Assembly: GCA_017553665.1 (NCBI GenBank)
Contig: JAFZKM010000227.1
Location: 1-5,632, forward strand
Direction: 5' to 3'
DNA from: Lachnospiraceae bacterium
GTDB taxonomy: Bacteria > Bacillota_A > Clostridia > Lachnospirales > Lachnospiraceae
DNA length: 5,632 bases
The position numbers were made by a program, and so were the translations under genes. Numbering within the stretch: position 1 is the first letter of the stretch; every line of letters starts with the position of its first letter. The notes under the pieces were generated by a model. That model did no database searches. It was not told the DNA's origin and worked only from the letters and a program-made list of their open reading frames with translations. This document shows positions 1 through 5,596 of the stretch, piece by piece.

Positions 1-135
1 ACCAAAGAGCTCGATGAGATCGAAAGAGAGCTGGCATTATACCGTTACAAACTGGAGATGGAGAAAGGAGAACACTCTATTCTTAAAGAGGGAACGATAT
101 CATCGGAAGACCTTAAGAAGGAGCTTGGTATCTGA
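1..135 (+). CDS. Antitoxin of a type II toxin-antitoxin pair, C-terminal part only
   Basis: An open frame enters from the left edge in frame 1 and ends at TGA 133-135, giving 44 residues with no start in view. The visible part is a charged, probably helical stretch rich in Glu and Lys (KELDEIERELALY), then a Gly/Thr break and a short end, SSEDLKKELGI. This resembles the toxin-binding tail of Phd/YefM- or RelB-type antitoxins. The family cannot be fixed because the N-terminal DNA-binding half is outside the window. The identity rests mainly on the toxin gene that starts three bases after the stop. By family knowledge the full protein would bind and neutralise the toxin and repress its own operon. 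The promoter and operator would lie to the left of the window. Confidence 0.72.
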   Translation, partial: TKELDEIERELALYRYKLEMEKGEHSILKEGTISSEDLKKELGI

Positions 136-138
136 AGG

Positions 139-486
139 ATGAGAAAAATTGAATATGCACCTCTCGTAAAAAAGAAGATGATCGCCTTAAAGGCATGGCT
201 TACAGAGCATTATGACCGTGAAACTGCCCAACGGATACTTACAGGAATCATTTCCGATGCTGAAAGGCTGGAGGCACATCCGAAAAGCGGAACAAATATC
301 GCGGAAATGTATACGTTAGACACTGAATACTGGTATTTGTTTACTCATCAGCATTATCTGGTATACAGGATAGAAGCTAAAAAAGTAGTAATAGTCCAAA
401 TGTTCAATGAGCGAGAGGATTTCTTGATGACGCTTTTCGGAATGTCGGGACGAACCCAGGAATCCATTGATTACTGGGGAGAATAA
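139..486 (+). CDS. RelE/ParE-superfamily toxin of a type II toxin-antitoxin system
   Basis: The 115-residue product has the usual size and order for this fold. A first strand (KIEYAPL) leads into two long helices (about residues 8-25 and 27-46, the second holding RILTGIISDAERLEAHP). Then come KSG at 49-51 and a strand-rich end with YWYLFTHQHYLVYRIE (64-79), VVIVQMFNERED (83-94) and a DYWGE terminus. The 'L..HPKSG...YRIE...V.I..MFNEREDF' pattern is typical of ParE/RelE toxins found in Clostridia. RelE proteins cut mRNA on the ribosome and ParE proteins poison gyrase. The sequence alone does not decide which applies here. The gene is in the same frame as the antitoxin, with only the codon AGG between its stop and the toxin ATG. 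The nearest good Shine-Dalgarno (AAGGAG, 118-123) lies 15 bases upstream, so translation is probably coupled to the antitoxin. Bases 301-420 are only about 36% GC, well below the ChrA and ABC genes. Confidence 0.87.
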   Translation: MRKIEYAPLVKKKMIALKAWLTEHYDRETAQRILTGIISDAERLEAHPKSGTNIAEMYTLDTEYWYLFTHQHYLVYRIEAKKVVIVQMFNEREDFLMTLFGMSGRTQESIDYWGE

Positions 487-495
487 TTCTTTATT

Positions 496-514
496 TCTGT
501 TAATCTGTTAATCT
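496..514. repeat. Short tandem repeat, period 8
   Basis: TCTGTTAA occurs twice in tandem, followed by a partial third TCT. It sits in the AT-rich gap between the convergent toxin and yczE-like genes, directly after the toxin stop. No function is evident. The gap 487-523 shows no GC-rich hairpin followed by a T-run on either strand. Confidence 0.7.
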
Positions 515-523
515 ATTAGTCTT

Positions 524-1249
524 TTAAGCATGTTTGCGATTTCTTCCCATGATACAGCGATGTCCCTTCAAAGCTGTAGTGAATACCGCAAGGGTCTCCG
601 AGAATCTCTGATGTCTTACCGCGGTCGCGTCAAATGAAAGCGAGCGGAACGCAAGCTGCATGATCGGCCCCTGCAGGAATGCGCAGAGAAGAGTTCCGAT
701 ACCTACAGGACCGCCGAGGAGATAACCGATCAGAGTTGCGGTGCTTAAAAGACCGATGCTTACCAGACCGATCGGGATATTCCGAAGACGTTTCTTCAGG
801 CCTACGAGCAGAGTGTCTCTGGGGCCGCAGCCAAGAGCGGCACGCATGTAGAACAGCTGTGTATAGCCGATTATCACAAGTCCGAGAAGCAGCATTCCGA
901 TACTTCCGGGAAGGCTTTCAGGTGAAGGAACGATATCGATCATGTTAAAGAAATCGACTGATTTTCCTACTACGATTGCGTCGAGTACCATCGCGATGCC
1001 GATAGGCTCTTTTAATAAAATATCTATTATCAGAATAGTGACCGAAACAGAAATCGAAGCCGTACCGTAGAGTATTCCGAGGGTCTTTGAAAGACCGAGG
1101 CTTAATACATCCCACGGAGCAGCACCGATACTGGCCCTCATTGTAAGGTATATTCCAAAACCGTTGGCAAACAGTGATGCCGCGGCGATCACAAAATTGA
1201 GCAATACTCCGCCCACGGTCTTATTATCTGAAACACTGAATCTTTTCAT
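524..1249 (-). CDS. YczE/YyaS/YitT-family integral membrane protein (YczE-like)
   Basis: The 241-residue protein has about six hydrophobic segments (roughly 12-36, 62-80, 83-100, 115-135, 158-178 and 182-204). It carries the family hallmark after the first segment: GFGIYLTMRASIGAAPWDVLSLGLS (30-54). A second, weaker copy of this motif lies at 135-155 (MRAALGCGPRDTLLVGLKKRL), so the protein is an internal duplication. The end of the core, FDATAVRH (206-213), is also typical of clostridial members. The last 25 or so residues are polar and basic and probably cytoplasmic. The biochemical role of this family is not established. B. subtilis YczE is encoded next to sfp and has been linked to lipopeptide or polyketide production, but nothing of that kind is nearby here. 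The ATG start is preceded by GGGAAAAG (1253-1260), a weak Shine-Dalgarno. The gene has its own candidate promoter and converges with the toxin gene. Confidence 0.85.
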   Translation of the reverse strand: MKRFSVSDNKTVGGVLLNFVIAAASLFANGFGIYLTMRASIGAAPWDVLSLGLSKTLGILYGTASISVSVTILIIDILLKEPIGIAMVLDAIVVGKSVDFFNMIDIVPSPESLPGSIGMLLLGLVIIGYTQLFYMRAALGCGPRDTLLVGLKKRLRNIPIGLVSIGLLSTATLIGYLLGGPVGIGTLLCAFLQGPIMQLAFRSLSFDATAVRHQRFSETLAVFTTALKGHRCIMGRNRKHA

Positions 1250-1253
1250 AACT

Positions 1254-1289
1254 TTTCCCGCTAAAATGATTGATTGTCCGTACGGGAAA
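1254..1289 (-). promoter_or_regulatory. Inverted repeat that could mask the yczE-like ribosome binding site
   Basis: TTTCCCG (1254-1260) and CGGGAAA (1283-1289) are perfect 7-base complements separated by 22 bases. In - strand RNA the downstream arm is CGGGAAA, which contains the only purine-rich site before the ATG at 1249. Pairing would therefore hide the ribosome binding site. Transcripts from the candidate promoter at 1292-1320 would start near 1285 and lose part of the upstream arm, so the full stem would form only in longer transcripts. Confidence 0.35.
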
Positions 1290-1292
1290 TCA
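1271..1292. promoter_or_regulatory. Imperfect 22-bp palindrome at the yczE-like start site, possible operator
   Basis: TGATT(GT)CCGT / ACGG(GA)AATCA pairs at 9 of 11 positions around a centre between 1281 and 1282. It touches the candidate -10 box and covers the expected transcription start, a common place for a repressor dimer. The binding protein is unknown and no regulator gene is visible. Confidence 0.35.
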
Positions 1293-1320
1293 TGCTACTC
1301 GCAAGCACTCCGAAAGTCAA
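1292..1320 (-). promoter_or_regulatory. Candidate sigma-A promoter of the yczE-like gene
   Basis: On the - strand, TTGACT (1315-1320, 5 of 6 to the -35 consensus) is followed after exactly 17 bases by TAGCAT (1292-1297, 4 of 6 to the -10 consensus). The predicted start is near 1285, giving a leader of about 36 bases. The rest of the 1250-1362 gap holds no other feature I can support. Confidence 0.55.
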
Positions 1321-1362
1321 ATTAAATTTCTGTAAATGACCCGCAACCACCGTCCCCGGGGT

Positions 1363-1926
1363 TCAGATCCCGTACACTGCCACGCCCAGGCAGGCGGCGA
1401 TCACGATCAACATGATCGGGGTGACAGGCTTTTTGAGCACTTTGCGCGAGCCGTAATAGATCAGCGCGAGCACGATGGCAATGAGCGGTGCAAGGATATC
1501 GTGCTCTTCCCCGAAGAACGGGTAAAAGGCCGATATCAGCAGCATATAGCAGCCGGTCGCGGCGATGATGCCGATAACGCAGGGCATCAGGCCGTCGATC
1601 ACGGCACGAACATATTTATTTTCAAGCAGCTTCTTCAGCACCACCATGATCAGCAGGACAAAGAAGAACGCGGGCAGGATCACTGCAAGAGTGGCGATGA
1701 TGCCGCCCGGGACGCCGGCCTTGCTGCAGCCCACATAGGTCGCGAGATTCACCGTGATCGGGCCGGGAGTCGACTCACTCACCGCGATCATGTCCATTAT
1801 CACTTCTTCATCGAGCCATTCGTAGTAGAGCACCACGTCCCTGATAAGCGGAATGGCGCCGTACGCGCCTCCGAACGAGAACAGGCCCACGGCGAGGAAC
1901 CCCAAAAGCAGTTCAAGATATATCAT
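1363..1926 (-). CDS. Chromate transporter family protein, short chain, second of a pair (ChrA C-half type)
   Basis: The 187-residue membrane protein contains a single CHR domain. Both family signatures are present: FSFGGAYGAIPLI (16-28) and SESTPGPITVNLATYVG (50-66), followed by hydrophobic segments at about 73-98, 112-135, 145-159 and 168-186. Full-length ChrA proteins carry two such domains. Here they are two genes, as in the paired short CHR proteins of Bacillus. The family includes proton-coupled chromate exporters, but many members have unknown natural substrates, so chromate should be read as a family label. Positive charge is concentrated in SRKVLKKP (160-167), while the loop before it (136-144, FGEEHD) is acidic. 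This is the reverse of the partner protein and implies opposite membrane orientation. The ATG overlaps the partner's stop as ATGA, so the two are co-translated and probably form a heterodimer. The usable ribosome site (GGTGA) lies inside the end of the partner gene. Confidence 0.9.
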   Translation of the reverse strand: MIYLELLLGFLAVGLFSFGGAYGAIPLIRDVVLYYEWLDEEVIMDMIAVSESTPGPITVNLATYVGCSKAGVPGGIIATLAVILPAFFFVLLIMVVLKKLLENKYVRAVIDGLMPCVIGIIAATGCYMLLISAFYPFFGEEHDILAPLIAIVLALIYYGSRKVLKKPVTPIMLIVIAACLGVAVYGI

Positions 1927-2495
1927 TTCAGCTCACCATCCTCTCCGGACGGCGCGCCCTGTATCACGAATATCACTATGCTCACGAGAGCCGCTGCCAG
2001 CATTATCCCGATAGACGAAAACTTCCACGAGAAAACATTGATCAGGAGCATGGCGATAAAGGAGCCGCCCATGATAACGCACGGGACGAGCTTCTTTTTC
2101 ATTTTCAATATCATCTTTACCGCCACGTCAATGATCAGAATGCCCACGGCAATGCGGATCCCCCTGAACGCGTTCGCGATCCACGCGATCTCGAGGAAAT
2201 TGTCGAGAAACATCGAGATCAGCCATATTATCAGGAACGACGGGAGCACCATGCCCACCGTAGCGGCGATCGCGCCGGCAATGCCCTTCTGTTTATAGCC
2301 GACAAAGGTCGCGCAGTTGATCGCGATCGGGCCCGGTGTGGACTCGGCCACGACCGTGACCTTCATCATTTCGTCATGGGTTATCCATTTCTTCTGTTCC
2401 ACGCAGATGCTCTCGATGATCGAGATCATCGCGTATCCGCCTCCGAACGTGAACAGTCCTATCTTCGCGAACGTAAGAAATAATGTAAGCAGCAT
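1923..2495 (-). CDS. Chromate transporter family protein, short chain, first of a pair (ChrA N-half type)
   Basis: The 190-residue protein has a single CHR domain. FTFGGGYAMISII (15-27) and AESTPGPIAINCATFVG (50-66) are the two conserved family motifs. Hydrophobic segments follow at about 73-97, 112-129, 137-155 and 161-179, and a short polar acidic tail (SGEDGELK) ends the protein. A cluster of lysines (KMILKMKKK, 127-135) between the fourth and fifth segments should lie in the cytoplasm. The start is supported by GAAGGA (2505-2510) about nine bases upstream. The gene heads a two-gene unit with the downstream ChrA half (4-base ATGA overlap). It is 57 bases from the permease stop, with a good -10 box in that gap. 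It is expected to work with its partner as a two-subunit anion exporter in the cytoplasmic membrane. The true substrate cannot be told from sequence. Confidence 0.9.
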   Translation of the reverse strand: MLLTLFLTFAKIGLFTFGGGYAMISIIESICVEQKKWITHDEMMKVTVVAESTPGPIAINCATFVGYKQKGIAGAIAATVGMVLPSFLIIWLISMFLDNFLEIAWIANAFRGIRIAVGILIIDVAVKMILKMKKKLVPCVIMGGSFIAMLLINVFSWKFSSIGIMLAAALVSIVIFVIQGAPSGEDGELK

Positions 2496-2504
2496 ATCTT
2501 TCTT

Positions 2505-2510
2505 TCCTTC
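2505..2510 (-). promoter_or_regulatory. Ribosome binding site of the first ChrA gene
   Basis: GAAGGA on the - strand, nine bases before the ATG at 2495, supports that start over internal Met codons. Confidence 0.6.
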
Positions 2511-2519
2511 AAAAGTTTC

Positions 2520-2534
2520 AATGTCGCTTACATT
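2520..2534. promoter_or_regulatory. Interrupted palindrome over the -10/start region of the ChrA pair, possible operator
   Basis: AATGT-N5-ACATT is a perfect 5-5-5 dyad that overlaps the -10 box (2532-2537) and the expected start near 2525. A repressor bound here could control the ChrA genes. The owner is unknown. Confidence 0.3.
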
Positions 2535-2560
2535 ATATCTTAAACGTTTATTTTATTCTA
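2532..2560 (-). promoter_or_regulatory. Candidate promoter of the ChrA gene pair
   Basis: A perfect TATAAT (2532-2537) lies on the - strand, with a poor -35 match TAGAAT (2555-2560, 3 of 6) at a 17-base spacing. The -35 overlaps the last codons of the permease. A perfect 10-bp palindrome, TAAACGTTTA (2541-2550), fills the spacer. The weak -35 may mean an activator is needed, or the -10 may be fortuitous in an AT-rich gap. Confidence 0.45.
2541..2550. repeat. Perfect 10-bp palindrome between the -35 and -10 boxes
   Basis: TAAACGTTTA is fully self-complementary and has no loop, so it is not a usable terminator stem. Its place in the promoter spacer makes a protein-binding site possible. Confidence 0.45.
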
Positions 2561-4868
2561 TAGTCTTCAATGCTTCGCTCTTTTCGATCCTGCGGATCTT
2601 AAGCAGCTGGAGCGCGGCCACCGCAATGTAGCTGCCCACACCGAGCAGTACCATGCGCACGTAACAGTCGCTGCTCACGCAGTAAGGCAGGTAGCCGCTC
2701 ATGCGCTTGTAGAGATAAGTTCTGAATATCAGCCTCAGCAGGCGGTCGACCAGAGGTATCGCAAGGAACAGGCTCGCGATGACCACTATGGACGTCGACG
2801 CGATGTAGAGGCCGCCGATCTCGCCGGGCGTAAAACCGAGGATCTTCGTCATCGAAATGCTCGCCGCGTTGCGCTCGATGACCTGCTTCGCGAGCAGATA
2901 GACCATCAGCACGAACATGATCACACCGAACCATCGCACGGGACCCATAAAGTCCGCGAATGATTTCCAGAGCTGGTCCGCGAATCCGCCAAACGACTCG
3001 CTGTCGAGAGTCATGTAAACGTTCGAGACCGTAAGGCTCTTCAGCTCGGTATCGACAAAGTATCCGCTGTAATAGTCGGGCGTTTTGCCAAAGGTATCAT
3101 TGAACTCATCGATCCGCATGAACACCGCGAGAGAAGCCTCGTACGGGTAATCGCCCGCGACAGTGAAATCGTAGTATCTGTCGGCATATTTGTCATAGAG
3201 GCTGACCGTATCGCCCTCGTGCACGCCGTATTTATCCATGTATCCGTTCGAAAGCAGCACCTGCCCCGCGGGGATCGTCTTTTTGATATAACTGCTGCCG
3301 TTTACGATGCCGTACACGGATATCTCATCGGTCTTGTAGCCTTCGCGCGCCGTTTCGAGAGTGCCGATCGCGAATCGCTCCGCTCCGGCTTCTTCAGCTT
3401 CCTCAGGTGTTCTTAAAATATACTGGTAGCGGCTGACGCTGGTATCGGAAATACGCTTCGCCACATCGTCAAGCATGGGTTTGAACATAAGACCGAAGAT
3501 GATCACCGCGCCCGCCATGATAACACCCACGGCCATAGTCACGTAGTTCGGCATATTCTGCAGGATGATGCGGATGCGGAATCTCCAGGTAAACGGGATC
3601 TTCGGCGAAAGCTTCATCGCGCGCTTCTTTTTGCTGCCCGAGATCTCTCTTCTGAGGAACGAGAGCGGTCTTATCCTGAGCTTCCAAATGAGGATCGCGA
3701 GATTGATAACGATCATGATCACGGTCGGAACCAGTGTAGTCTTGATGAACGCTTCTTTATTCCACGTGGGTTTTACCGCTCCGAACGAATACATCGAACG
3801 ATAGATATTCATCATGAAATTGCTCATTGACGTATATCCGATCGCGTTTCCTACGATCATTCCGGCCAGGAACGCCATCGTCGGCAGGATCGCGTAATGC
3901 CTGACCATCTCGTCTCGTGTATAGCCCGACGCGCGCAGAGTTCCGATGACCGAAGCCTCTTTCGACAGAGTATTGAGAGTTGTCACGGCAACGATGAACG
4001 CGAGCACCGCGACTACAATGTAAAGGAACATGGTCATTGACGCGCTGTCGCCGTTCATATCCTCCGCCGCGAAATTGATCGCTTTGTTCTCATGCCCCGG
4101 AAGATAATCAACGATCTCGAGCATCGAGAGACCCTGCTCTCCCATCATCGTGCGCTGATATATCTTCGTGTTTTCTTCGATCAGCACATCACGCAGCGCT
4201 GAAAGGACTTTTTCCGACGCGTCGTTCTTTTCCTTGTCGGTCGCGGGCGTGACGTTGTATCTCCAGGCATATCCGACCGTCACATGGTCCGAAGAAAATG
4301 CGTTGAAGCCTTCCTGAGTCATCACGCCGACACCGAAATTGTCTTTGTCAAACATCAGGTCCGCGTTGTCCCTGAACAGCGCGCTGTAATTCGGGACAGC
4401 AACAAAACCCGTAACTGTCAGTTCATGGCCGTCCACGGGGATGCGGTCGCCGATCGAGATCCCGCGGGACTTCGAATTAAGGTTGTCGAGCGCGATCTCA
4501 TCGTTCTTCTCCGGAAGGCGTCCTTCCACGACTTCGGGGATATTGATCTCATTTGATATTACATACACGCGGAGCGTTTTGCCGTCATTTGTTTCTTCGA
4601 AATGATCCGCGGGATAAAACGTAATATCCGAATTCTCGGCAACAGCGTCCAACAGTGACTTATCGGGGCGGATATTGAACGCGAGATGCCCGTCCTCGAC
4701 ACGGTTCTTTTCAAGAGCTCCGTAATAGGCGTTGGCCACCTCGGCATTGGCACCGAGGAAACTCGAGACCACCGAAACGACCATGACTATAAAAAGAAAG
4801 ATCACGAGGTATTTTCCGAAATCAGACTTCAGTTCGCGGAAAAACCTCTTATTCATGGGATTCTTCAT
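2553..4868 (-). CDS. ABC transporter permease with two FtsX-like domains (MacB/LolCE type)
   Basis: The 771-residue protein is built as two repeats of the same plan. Half one has a membrane segment at about 19-40, a large outside domain (41-278), then three segments (about 279-298, 327-349, 378-396). Half two has a segment at about 441-462, a second outside domain (463-645), then three more (about 646-663, 688-706, 738-757). Each FtsX domain shows the expected cytoplasmic coupling motif: SKEASVIGTLRASGYTRDE (302-320) and RNAASISMTKILGFTPGE (666-683). A basic linker, LRREISGSKKKRAMK (405-419), joins the halves. The end, IRRIEKSEALKTIE, is typical of FtsX-like permeases. Two halves in one chain suffice for one transporter with the neighbouring ATPase. 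Such type VII systems usually move or extract lipids, lipoproteins or peptides. The substrate here is unknown. The start at M1 is chosen over M5 because AAGGAGG ends five bases upstream of it. Confidence 0.93.
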   Translation of the reverse strand: MKNPMNKRFFRELKSDFGKYLVIFLFIVMVVSVVSSFLGANAEVANAYYGALEKNRVEDGHLAFNIRPDKSLLDAVAENSDITFYPADHFEETNDGKTLRVYVISNEINIPEVVEGRLPEKNDEIALDNLNSKSRGISIGDRIPVDGHELTVTGFVAVPNYSALFRDNADLMFDKDNFGVGVMTQEGFNAFSSDHVTVGYAWRYNVTPATDKEKNDASEKVLSALRDVLIEENTKIYQRTMMGEQGLSMLEIVDYLPGHENKAINFAAEDMNGDSASMTMFLYIVVAVLAFIVAVTTLNTLSKEASVIGTLRASGYTRDEMVRHYAILPTMAFLAGMIVGNAIGYTSMSNFMMNIYRSMYSFGAVKPTWNKEAFIKTTLVPTVIMIVINLAILIWKLRIRPLSFLRREISGSKKKRAMKLSPKIPFTWRFRIRIILQNMPNYVTMAVGVIMAGAVIIFGLMFKPMLDDVAKRISDTSVSRYQYILRTPEEAEEAGAERFAIGTLETAREGYKTDEISVYGIVNGSSYIKKTIPAGQVLLSNGYMDKYGVHEGDTVSLYDKYADRYYDFTVAGDYPYEASLAVFMRIDEFNDTFGKTPDYYSGYFVDTELKSLTVSNVYMTLDSESFGGFADQLWKSFADFMGPVRWFGVIMFVLMVYLLAKQVIERNAASISMTKILGFTPGEIGGLYIASTSIVVIASLFLAIPLVDRLLRLIFRTYLYKRMSGYLPYCVSSDCYVRMVLLGVGSYIAVAALQLLKIRRIEKSEALKTIE

Positions 4869-4873
4869 AGCTG

Positions 4874-4881
4874 CCTCCTTA
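4874..4881 (-). promoter_or_regulatory. Ribosome binding site of the permease, fused to the ATPase stop codon
   Basis: On the - strand the sequence TAAGGAGG contains both the ATPase stop (TAA, 4879-4881) and a near-perfect Shine-Dalgarno (AAGGAGG, 4874-4880). CAGCT then separates it from the permease ATG. This fixes the permease start and implies translational coupling. Confidence 0.85.
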
Positions 4882-5580
4882 CCATTCGATCTCGGAGACA
4901 GGCATGCGCTGCTCGTTCAGATAGTTTTTGTGAACGTGTCCGTCACGGAGCTTCACGACTCTGTCCGCCATGTGTTTTAATGCGTCGTTGTGAGTTACCA
5001 TGATGATCGTATTGCCGTACTCGCTGTTAATGCGTTCGAGCAGCGTAAGTATTTCCTTTGAGGTGTTGTAATCGAGCGCGCCCGTGGGCTCGTCGCATAA
5101 TAAGATATCGGGATTCTTGATGACCGCGCGGCCGATCGCCGTGCGCTGCTGCTGTCCGCCGGACAGCTGGTTCGGAAGCTTGTTCCTGTGCTCGTAGAGG
5201 CCGAGCGTCTTTAAGAGTTCATCCGTCTCGAGAGGCTTTTTACTGAGATACGCGCCGACTTCGATGTTCTCGCGCACCGTAAGATTGGGGATAAGATTGT
5301 ACAGCTGGAAAACGTAACCCAAATGGTTCCTGCGGTACTGTGTAAGCCGCTTTTCGTTCATGTCCGCGGTCTTTTCGCCGTCGATCATTACGTAACCTTC
5401 ATCGGCATCGTCAATACCGCCGATGATATTAAGAAGCGTTGACTTTCCGCTTCCCGAAGGCCCGAGCAGCACGCACAGCTCTCCTTTTTCAATGCTCAGG
5501 TCCACACCCGTGAGCACCTCCGTACGCGCGTCACCTTCGCCGTAGTGCTTCTTCACATTTTTGATCTCCACAAAACTCAT
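4879..5580 (-). CDS. ABC transporter ATP-binding protein (LolD/MacB-type)
   Basis: The 233-residue cytoplasmic ATPase has every motif intact. These are Walker [10 protein letters not shown] (40-48), Q-loop FQ (Gln92) in [17 protein letters not shown], signature LSGGQQQR (139-146), Walker B ILLCDEP (159-165) with catalytic Glu164, D-loop GALD (167-170) and switch His197. The '[13 protein letters not shown]' stretch and the compact length place it in the LolD/MacB/FtsE-like group that pairs with FtsX-like permeases. It should dimerise on the inside of the membrane and drive the permease encoded 10 bases downstream. The ATG is supported by AAAGGAG (5590-5596), nine bases upstream. The C-terminal 18 or so residues after the core are short and polar. 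In Clostridia such pairs often have a TetR or two-component regulator nearby. If one exists here it lies beyond the right edge. Confidence 0.95.
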   Translation of the reverse strand: MSFVEIKNVKKHYGEGDARTEVLTGVDLSIEKGELCVLLGPSGSGKSTLLNIIGGIDDADEGYVMIDGEKTADMNEKRLTQYRRNHLGYVFQLYNLIPNLTVRENIEVGAYLSKKPLETDELLKTLGLYEHRNKLPNQLSGGQQQRTAIGRAVIKNPDILLCDEPTGALDYNTSKEILTLLERINSEYGNTIIMVTHNDALKHMADRVVKLRDGHVHKNYLNEQRMPVSEIEW

Positions 5581-5589
5581 GCTTTCTGA

Positions 5590-5596
5590 CTCCTTT
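5590..5596 (-). promoter_or_regulatory. Ribosome binding site of the ABC ATPase
   Basis: AAAGGAG on the - strand, nine bases before the ATG at 5580. The remaining bases to the window edge (5597-5632) are AT-rich leader. I could not identify a convincing promoter in so short a stretch. Confidence 0.75.

Noticed and set aside
481..494. An AGAATAATTCT palindrome after the toxin stop as a terminator
   Set aside because: Only four or five weak AT pairs with almost no loop, so it is too unstable to count as a terminator.
679..948. An open frame of 89 codons on the + strand inside the yczE-like gene
   Set aside because: It has no ribosome site and low-complexity Arg-rich content, and the opposite strand encodes a recognisable membrane protein.
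1354..1376. A tRNA T-arm-like string (GGGGTTCAGATCCC)
   Set aside because: The loop has G where the invariant A58 should be. No acceptor, D or anticodon arm precedes it, and most of it lies inside the end of the second ChrA gene.
1336..2298. A 320-codon open frame on the + strand, opposite the ChrA genes
   Set aside because: Its product is an improbable mix of His, Asp, Arg and Gln in the first half. That is the usual antisense shadow of GC-rich membrane-helix codons. It overlaps both strongly supported ChrA genes.
2541..2552. TAAACGTTTA as a terminator for the ABC operon
   Set aside because: The palindrome has no loop, is AT-rich, and is not followed by a T-run on the - strand. It was kept only as a possible binding site.
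2317..2631. A 104-codon + strand frame spanning the gap between the ChrA and permease genes
   Set aside because: It is antisense to both coding sequences over most of its length and shows no recognisable domain.
2599..2934. Open frames in other phases within the permease (also 3219-3416, 3469-3687, 3565-3804, 4284-4556, 4559-4753, 4686-5003)
   Set aside because: All overlap the well-supported permease or ATPase, lack family motifs, and read as frame shadows.
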